A stretch of 64,000 nt of DNA, from contig JAHZAV010000003.1 in assembly GCA_019423745.1 (NCBI GenBank), positions 77,755 to 141,754 on the forward strand, in the 5' to 3' direction. A program made the position numbers and the translations under genes. Positions 59,329-64,000 of the stretch are shown here, piece by piece (position 1 is the stretch's first letter; every line of letters starts with the position of its first letter). The DNA comes from Lachnospiraceae bacterium. Its GTDB lineage: Bacteria; Bacillota; Clostridia; Lachnospirales; Lachnospiraceae. Under the pieces are notes generated by a model. That model made no database searches. It was given only the letters and a program-made list of their open reading frames with translations, and was not told the DNA's origin.

Positions 59329-59775
59329 CTATTTTTCACTCTCTTCAATAGCCGTAATCATATCAATACGATCCTGATGACGACCACCCTCAAACTCTGC
59401 ATTCAACCATTCCTCTATAATCATCTTAGCTAATTCAACGCCTATTACCCTGGCACCAAAAGCAAGGATATTCGAATTATTATGTTGTTTTGACAATCTT
59501 GCCGAATAAGGCTCACTGCACACAACCGCCCTGATACCTTTTACCTTATTAGCTGCAAGAGAAATCCCTACACCCGTACCGCATATTAAAATTCCCAAAT
59601 CAACTTCTTTTGAAACAACTGCCCTGGCAACTTTTTCTCCATATACTGGATAGTGACAACTTTCCGTAGAATCCGTCCCATAGTTCACTACTTCATATCC
59701 AAGATCTTTAAGAAATTTCACAATTTCATTTTTCATATCTACTGCTGAATGATCATTACCTATTCCTATTTTCAT
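59329..59775 (-). CDS. rpiB: Ribose-5-phosphate isomerase B family (RpiB)
   Basis: This 148-residue isomerase interconverts ribose-5-phosphate and ribulose-5-phosphate, or hexose analogues such as allose-6-phosphate. IGNDHSAVDMK near 5-15, the active Cys in ILICGTGVGIS near 66, EPYSARLSKQHNNSN near 90 and GGRHQDRID near 130 are all typical. Given the allulose epimerase upstream in the genome, allose-6-phosphate isomerase activity is worth considering. GGAG lies 9 bases before the ATG. The gene stands alone on the minus strand. Confidence 0.93.
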   Translation of the reverse strand: MKIGIGNDHSAVDMKNEIVKFLKDLGYEVVNYGTDSTESCHYPVYGEKVARAVVSKEVDLGILICGTGVGISLAANKVKGIRAVVCSEPYSARLSKQHNNSNILAFGARVIGVELAKMIIEEWLNAEFEGGRHQDRIDMITAIEESEK

Positions 59776-59926
59776 GTCTTAGTCTCCAATCTTTGCTTTA
59801 AAAATTCCTGCTCTTATATTATAATGTGTTGGTGTATGAATGGCAATGTCTATCTCTTTGTTCAAAATAAATTTGATAATTATTCTGACCTACCGTTTAC
59901 GACTAATAAAGGAGTGAAATAAAAAT

Positions 59927-60715
59927 ATGATAAAATTAATCGCTAGTGATCTTGATGGAACTTTACTTCAAAATGGAGCACAGACAGTAAGCGAACAGGC
60001 AATCCAATTAATTGAAAAGCTTCTTGATAATGGAATCCATTTTACTGCCGCCAGCGGACGGCAATATAATAATTTAAGACGGCTTTTTGCACCATTTGCC
60101 GATCGCATTTCTTACATTGCAGAAAATGGTTCTCTGTGTATTCATAATGGAAAGGTTCTTTCCCGTTCCTCTATAAACCAGGACCTTTCTATGCGTATTA
60201 TCGATGCTGTCCACAGTTATCCGGGATGCAACTGCATCGTTTCAGGTGTAGAAACTCTGTATACTGATTCTACTGACCCCAGATTCATCCACTATCTTAT
60301 TGATACAATGAATTTTGATGTGAAACAGGTGGACAATCTAAAAACAGACGTTCCAGAACCTTTTTTAAAAATAGCCGTTCTTGATTTTGAACATAGTATA
60401 GACTGTGAAACTTATATGAAAAAACAATTTTCTTCAGAAATAAAAATTGTCACTTCCGGAAATATGTGGGTAGACTTCATCGCTCCCGGCACTAACAAGG
60501 GAATCGCACTTCAACTTCTGATCGATCATCTTCATATTTCCCCCGAAGAATGTATTGCCTTTGGAGACCAGTATAATGACGTGGAAATGTTGCAGCTGGC
60601 AGGCACAAGCTATGCAATGTCAAATGCTGCCCCCGGAATATCTTACTACTCCACCTATGTGACAAATTCTGTAGAAGAAGTACTTGAAGACATAGCAGCA
60701 AGTGTAGATCTCTAA
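59927..60715 (+). CDS. Cof-type HAD-IIB sugar phosphatase
   Basis: This 262-residue cytosolic phosphatase has motif I DLDGTLLQNG near 8 (nucleophile Asp8), motif II in TAASGRQYNNLRRL near 40, a Lys in PGTNKGIALQLL near 190 and motif IV FGDQYNDVEML near 207, with a C2B cap between. It probably dephosphorylates sugar phosphates or flavin-type substrates. AAAGGAG precedes the ATG. Its 3' end overlaps that of the converging araD gene by 4 bases. Confidence 0.9.
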   Translation: MIKLIASDLDGTLLQNGAQTVSEQAIQLIEKLLDNGIHFTAASGRQYNNLRRLFAPFADRISYIAENGSLCIHNGKVLSRSSINQDLSMRIIDAVHSYPGCNCIVSGVETLYTDSTDPRFIHYLIDTMNFDVKQVDNLKTDVPEPFLKIAVLDFEHSIDCETYMKKQFSSEIKIVTSGNMWVDFIAPGTNKGIALQLLIDHLHISPEECIAFGDQYNDVEMLQLAGTSYAMSNAAPGISYYSTYVTNSVEEVLEDIAASVDL

Positions 60716-61410
60716 TTTTTCTGCCCATAATATGCCTGTTTTCCATGTTTTCTATTATAGTGTTTATCTTGAAGGTCCTGCAACGCTGGAGTAATGTTGG
60801 GATTTATCCATTCACAGATTGCTGCCATTTTAGCAATTTCTTCAAGAATTGCTGCATGACACACTGCTTCACCAGCATTTCTCCCCCAGCTGAAGGGACC
60901 ATGATTTTTACATAACACTGCTGGGGTTGACAGATAATTTATATCTTGTTTGGAAAATCCCTCCACAATCACACGTCCGGTATTACTTTCATAGTCTTCC
61001 CTAATTTCATGTGGCGTCAAGTTCCTTACACATGGCACTTCTCCATAAATATAATCCGCATGCGTTGTACCATAACATGGAATATTTCTGCCTGTCTGTG
61101 CCCAGCTTGTAGCCCATGTAGAATGGGTATGTGCAACCCCTCCAATTTCGGGGAAAGCTTTATATAAAACCGCATGGGTTGCTGTATCGGAAGATGCTCT
61201 GTACTTACCTTCTATCCTATTTCCTTCCAAATCAACAACTGTCATATCCGAAGGTGTAAGCTCTCGGTAGGATACCCCACTTGGTTTAATAACAAAAAGC
61301 TCCTTTTCCCGATCAATCCCGCTTACGTTACCCCAGGTGAACATTACAAGATCATACTGCAAAAGGAGCATATTTGCTTCATAAACTTCTTTTTTAAGTT
61401 TCTCCAACAT
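60712..61410 (-). CDS. araD: L-ribulose-5-phosphate 4-epimerase (AraD)
   Basis: A 232-residue zinc epimerase converting L-ribulose-5-phosphate to D-xylulose-5-phosphate. Signatures are TWGNVSGIDREKELFVIKPS near 25, YRASSDTATH near 70, the zinc pair in AHTHSTWA near 94, CYGTTHADYIYGEVP near 112 (typical of AraD rather than FucA) and the zinc His in CKNHGPFSWG near 168. It is detached from any arabinose operon; xylulokinase at 38482 would make the same product. AAGGGAGG lies before the ATG. Confidence 0.92.
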   Translation of the reverse strand: MLEKLKKEVYEANMLLLQYDLVMFTWGNVSGIDREKELFVIKPSGVSYRELTPSDMTVVDLEGNRIEGKYRASSDTATHAVLYKAFPEIGGVAHTHSTWATSWAQTGRNIPCYGTTHADYIYGEVPCVRNLTPHEIREDYESNTGRVIVEGFSKQDINYLSTPAVLCKNHGPFSWGRNAGEAVCHAAILEEIAKMAAICEWINPNITPALQDLQDKHYNRKHGKQAYYGQKN

Positions 61411-61487
61411 ACAGAAACCCTCCCTTTTCTGTTACTCATATTTATAGTTTCTGCAATTAGAGAAATTATTATTCTTATCTTTTAAGA

Positions 61488-62744
61488 CTAACCTCTGTCA
61501 TTTGTAAGATTCAATCTGTCCAGCAAATGAAATATAAGGCTTAATATCATTCCCACGATACATGCAAGAACCATACCTGTAAGCTGAATATTTCCTATAT
61601 TTACTGCTATCCCTGATAATCCTGTTACAAACACAACACTGGTCAGAATCAGATTTCTGGATCTCCCGTAATCCACCCTGGAATCCACAAGAATCCGAAT
61701 GCCAGAAGCACCAATCATGCCATATAGAAGAAAAGATATTCCCCCAATAACAGGTCCCGGAATTGTTTGAATCAACATAGAAAGTTTTCCAACAAAAGAG
61801 CAGATGATAGACAAGACTGCCGCACCTGCAATGACTCTGACACTATATACCTTAGTCACTGCCATTACCCCAATATTTTCTCCATACGTTGTAGTTGGCA
61901 CTGCACCAATGAATCCGGAAAGCATAGTAGATAAATTATCTCCCAGTAAAGATCGATGAAGCCCTGGATCACGCAAGAGATCTCTTCCTACTATCTTACT
62001 TGTAACAACCTGATGTCCAATATGTTCGGAGGTAATTACAAGAATAACCGGTAAAATTGTAATAATAGCTTCAGGGCTGAATTTAGGAAGCATAAAATTG
62101 GGCAACGCAAAGACAGATGCTTCTGATACAGCAGTAAAATCCACTACTCCACATAAAATAGCAGCAATATATCCGGCAATCACAGCAATCAAAATAGGAA
62201 TGACCGAAAGAAATTTCCGGAATAAAACCGATCCAAAGACAGCAAAGCCTAATGTCACTCCAAATACAATGATATTAGTAGAGCTGATTTTCTCATCCAA
62301 AAGTCCGGCATTACTTGCTGCAGACCCAGACAGTTCTAATCCGATTAATGCCACTACTGGTCCCATAGCTGCCGGCGGCAATACAACATCAATCCAGTCA
62401 CATCCAAATTTATAAATGATCAATGCTATAATACACCCACAAAAACCTACTGCAACAAATCCTCCTAATGCATACTCATACCCCATTTTATCTATAACAA
62501 TTCCCGCCGGTGCAAGAAATGCAAAACTTGAACCAAGATAAGCCGGTGCTTTCCCCTTTGTAATTGCAATAAACAAAAGTGTTCCCACACCGTTCATAAA
62601 CAATACCACTGCCGGACTAATTCCAAACATAAACGGCACAAGAACCGATGCGCCAAACATAGCAAACATATGTTGTATGCTAAGGGGAACTAGTAACCGA
62701 AAAGGTACTTTTTCTTCTACCTGTATAATTTTCCCACTCTCCAT
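61488..62744 (-). CDS. uraA: Uracil permease (NCS2 family)
   Basis: This 418-residue nucleobase:cation symporter has about fourteen helices. PFMFGISPAVVLFMNGVGT, the segment LPPAAMGPVVALIGLELSG near 133, EHIGHQVVTSKIVG near 240 (proton/uracil-binding Glu) and GAVPTTTYGENIGV near 288 fit UraA-type permeases. No PyrR leader structure was recognised. AGGAGG lies 11 bases before the ATG. An extended -10 promoter lies upstream. Confidence 0.92.
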   Translation of the reverse strand: MESGKIIQVEEKVPFRLLVPLSIQHMFAMFGASVLVPFMFGISPAVVLFMNGVGTLLFIAITKGKAPAYLGSSFAFLAPAGIVIDKMGYEYALGGFVAVGFCGCIIALIIYKFGCDWIDVVLPPAAMGPVVALIGLELSGSAASNAGLLDEKISSTNIIVFGVTLGFAVFGSVLFRKFLSVIPILIAVIAGYIAAILCGVVDFTAVSEASVFALPNFMLPKFSPEAIITILPVILVITSEHIGHQVVTSKIVGRDLLRDPGLHRSLLGDNLSTMLSGFIGAVPTTTYGENIGVMAVTKVYSVRVIAGAAVLSIICSFVGKLSMLIQTIPGPVIGGISFLLYGMIGASGIRILVDSRVDYGRSRNLILTSVVFVTGLSGIAVNIGNIQLTGMVLACIVGMILSLIFHLLDRLNLTNDRG

Positions 62745-62782
62745 TTTCTCTTATCCTCCTCATAGATGTAATTTACTTTTCT

Positions 62783-62791
62783 ATTGTACCA
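62783..62791 (-). promoter_or_regulatory. Extended -10 promoter of uraA
   Basis: TGGTACAAT on the minus strand, about 40 bases before the start codon; no convincing -35. Confidence 0.4.
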
Positions 62792-62864
62792 TATTAATAG
62801 ACCTTCTAGGTAATAAGAAATTGGATTGCTTTTATTCTGCTAATTTAAGATAATAACACAAATC

Positions 62865-63671
62865 TTATTCCTTATAAACATCTTCTCGCCTTGCTGAAAG
62901 CAAGGGAAGCTGAAAACGGATTTTATCAGCCTCATCCAAATCAATTTCATGAATGATATACCCTTCCTCGCCTTCCATTTCATCAATAACCTCTCCCCAG
63001 GGAGAAACCAGAAGAGTGTGCCCCCACGCAACGTATGATGCATCTACATCTCTTGCGCTTGAGGTCCCTGCCACAAAACATTGGTTATCTACAGCCCGTC
63101 CACGGAACATTATCTCCCAATGAGCCGGTCCTGTCGTCAGATTAAAAGCTGCCGGAACCAGGATCAGCTTTGCCCCTCTCAAGACCATCGTTCTCGCAAG
63201 CTCTGGAAATCGAAAATCAAAACAGATACAAAGACCTATTTTCCCGAATTCAGTATTAAAAACAGTGCATTTATCTCCGGCTGTTAAAATTTCTGATTCT
63301 TTAAAATGCTGGCCGCCTTCCACCTGTATATCAAATAAATGTACTTTTCTATGCTTCGCAATCTGATTCCCCTCCCGATCAAAAACATATGCTGTATTAT
63401 AAATTTTATCCGAAGAAATTTCCGGAACAGAGCCCGCCGCAAGATAAACTCCATATTCTCTTGCAAGACGGCTAAGTGTTTGCCACGTTTTATCCCCCTC
63501 TTCTTCTGCGTAAAGCGGAAATTGTTTGGTATCATAAGGGCAGCTGAACATTTCTCCAAGCATTACTATATCCGGACTCTCTTTTTTTACTTCTTCCAAA
63601 TACCTCTTTAGCTGTTCCATGTTCTTTTCTTTTTCATCATATACATGCGACTGTATCTGTACAATCTTCAT
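62865..63671 (-). CDS. Nitrilase-superfamily amidase (omega-amidase/Nit2-like)
   Basis: A 268-residue hydrolase with the Glu-Lys-Cys triad: Glu in MLGEMFSCPYD near 43, Lys in AKHRKVHLFD near 112 and Cys in LCICFDFRFPE near 149. GEMFSCPYDT and CFDFRFPE resemble omega-amidases, which deamidate alpha-ketoglutaramate or alpha-ketosuccinamate, but other amides are possible. ATG 63671 is chosen for AGAAGG about 8 bases upstream and because the fold starts there. It lies between uraA and tuf, with no operon partner. Confidence 0.88.
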   Translation of the reverse strand: MKIVQIQSHVYDEKEKNMEQLKRYLEEVKKESPDIVMLGEMFSCPYDTKQFPLYAEEEGDKTWQTLSRLAREYGVYLAAGSVPEISSDKIYNTAYVFDREGNQIAKHRKVHLFDIQVEGGQHFKESEILTAGDKCTVFNTEFGKIGLCICFDFRFPELARTMVLRGAKLILVPAAFNLTTGPAHWEIMFRGRAVDNQCFVAGTSSARDVDASYVAWGHTLLVSPWGEVIDEMEGEEGYIIHEIDLDEADKIRFQLPLLSARREDVYKE

Positions 63672-63702
63672 AGAAACACCTTCTTCTAAATACAATTTTA
63701 TA

Positions 63703-63737
63703 ACAAAAAGGCCTCCAAGAAAATTCTTGGAAGCCTT
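63703..63737 (-). terminator. Terminator of tuf
   Basis: AAGGCTTCCAAGAA/TTCTTGGAGGCCTT stem (one mismatch), tiny loop, then TTTTTGTTA on the minus strand, 20 bases after the tuf stop. Confidence 0.9.
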
Positions 63738-63756
63738 GTATTATCATCTTTATAGA

Positions 63757-64000
63757 TTACTCGATGATTGTAGCAACACGTCCTGATCCTACTGTACGTC
63801 CGCCTTCACGAATAGCGAAACGAAGTCCCTGCTCCATAGCAACTGGGTGAATCAGTTCGATTGACATTTCTACGTTGTCACCAGGCATGCACATTTCAAC
63901 ACCTTCTGGAAGGTTGCAAACACCTGTCACGTCTGTTGTTCTGAAATAGAACTGTGGACGATAGTTGTTGAAGAATGGAGTATGACGTCCACCTTCATCT
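63757..64000 (-). CDS. tuf: Elongation factor Tu, C-terminal part (runs off window)
   Basis: Only the last 81 or so residues are in view. The reading MCMPGDNVEMSIELIHPVAM, then GLRFAIREGGRTVGSGRVAT, ending IIE, is the highly conserved domain III of EF-Tu, the GTPase that delivers aminoacyl-tRNA to the ribosome. The stop codon is at 63757-63759 and a strong terminator follows. No frameshift is visible. Confidence 0.97.
   Translation of the reverse strand, partial: DEGGRHTPFFNNYRPQFYFRTTDVTGVCNLPEGVEMCMPGDNVEMSIELIHPVAMEQGLRFAIREGGRTVGSGRVATIIE

Noticed and set aside
1..64000. tRNA, rRNA, prophage or insertion-sequence genes
   Set aside because: No cloverleaf, rRNA segment, transposase or phage gene was recognised in either strand.
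1..64000. CcpA cre sites before the sugar operons
   Set aside because: No sequence close enough to the TGWAANCGNTNWCA pattern was seen by eye; a computed scan would be needed to exclude weak ones.

Overview
The window looks like a chromosomal segment of a spore-forming, anaerobic gut clostridium, most likely a member of the Lachnospiraceae. The reasons are AT-rich DNA with strong AGGAGG ribosome sites, sporulation genes (spoIIR and a SipL-like SPOCS/LysM protein), a superoxide reductase/rubredoxin pair, glycyl-radical chemistry, a D-allulose 3-epimerase of the clostridial type, and many ABC and FGGY-kinase sugar genes without PTS. No rRNA, tRNA, CRISPR array, prophage or insertion sequence was seen. 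No stretch above 300 bases lacks a gene.

Region 1 (1-16 kb) is mostly housekeeping and sporulation. On the minus strand, sipL-ispE-gntR and spoIIR-CDF transporter-acyl-ACP thioesterase follow one another, with a good sigma-F promoter inside the gntR-spoIIR gap. On the plus strand are plsC and a pncB-ddl-murF operon, which ends in a two-way terminator. A DUF819 membrane protein with an M19 dipeptidase and a P-type ATPase follow on the minus strand.

Region 2 (16-21 kb) holds a zinc-handling operon (His-rich COG0523 GTPase, a second GTPase fused to a DUF1980-like domain, and a ZIP transporter). Next to it are superoxide reductase and rubredoxin, driven by a promoter with a Crp/Fnr palindrome centred exactly at -41.5, and a nearby Crp/Fnr regulator gene.

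Region 3 (20.5-51 kb) is a very large sugar and polyol catabolic island, almost all on the minus strand. (a) Class II aldolase, DeoR, tagatose/fructose-bisphosphate aldolase, FGGY kinase, galactitol-1-phosphate dehydrogenase, PfkB kinase, HAD phosphatase and Crp form a PTS-free tagatose-6-phosphate-like route. (b) Rhamnulokinase, D-allulose 3-epimerase, aldo/keto reductase and another FGGY kinase are divergent from DeoR and fructose-6-phosphate aldolase. (c) Xylulokinase, a glycyl-radical activase, an unusual glycyl radical enzyme and a GntR/LacI-type regulator sit behind a near-perfect promoter overlapped by a 25-bp palindrome. (d) Two paralogous ROK repressors bracket an SDR, a ribose-type ABC transporter and a sorbitol/xylitol-type dehydrogenase. 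(e) A zinc dehydrogenase, an M24-fold protein lacking metal ligands and a small protein resembling the N-terminus of D-proline reductase proprotein PrdA form one operon.

Region 4 (51-64 kb) carries an AraC regulator divergent from a 1093-residue DUF5107/TPR protein, a putative manganese exporter, a sodium/amino acid symporter with a divergent LysR regulator, RpiB, a Cof-type phosphatase, L-ribulose-5-phosphate 4-epimerase, a uracil permease, a nitrilase-family amidase and the 3' end of tuf.

The most unusual item is the glycyl radical enzyme operon at 34.1-40.0 kb with its neighbouring fructose-6-phosphate aldolase. The enzyme keeps the Cys-x-Glu of eliminase-type members, but its glycyl-radical loop does not fit the classic signature. 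All family assignments come from reading the sequence and from recalled family knowledge; no search was run.
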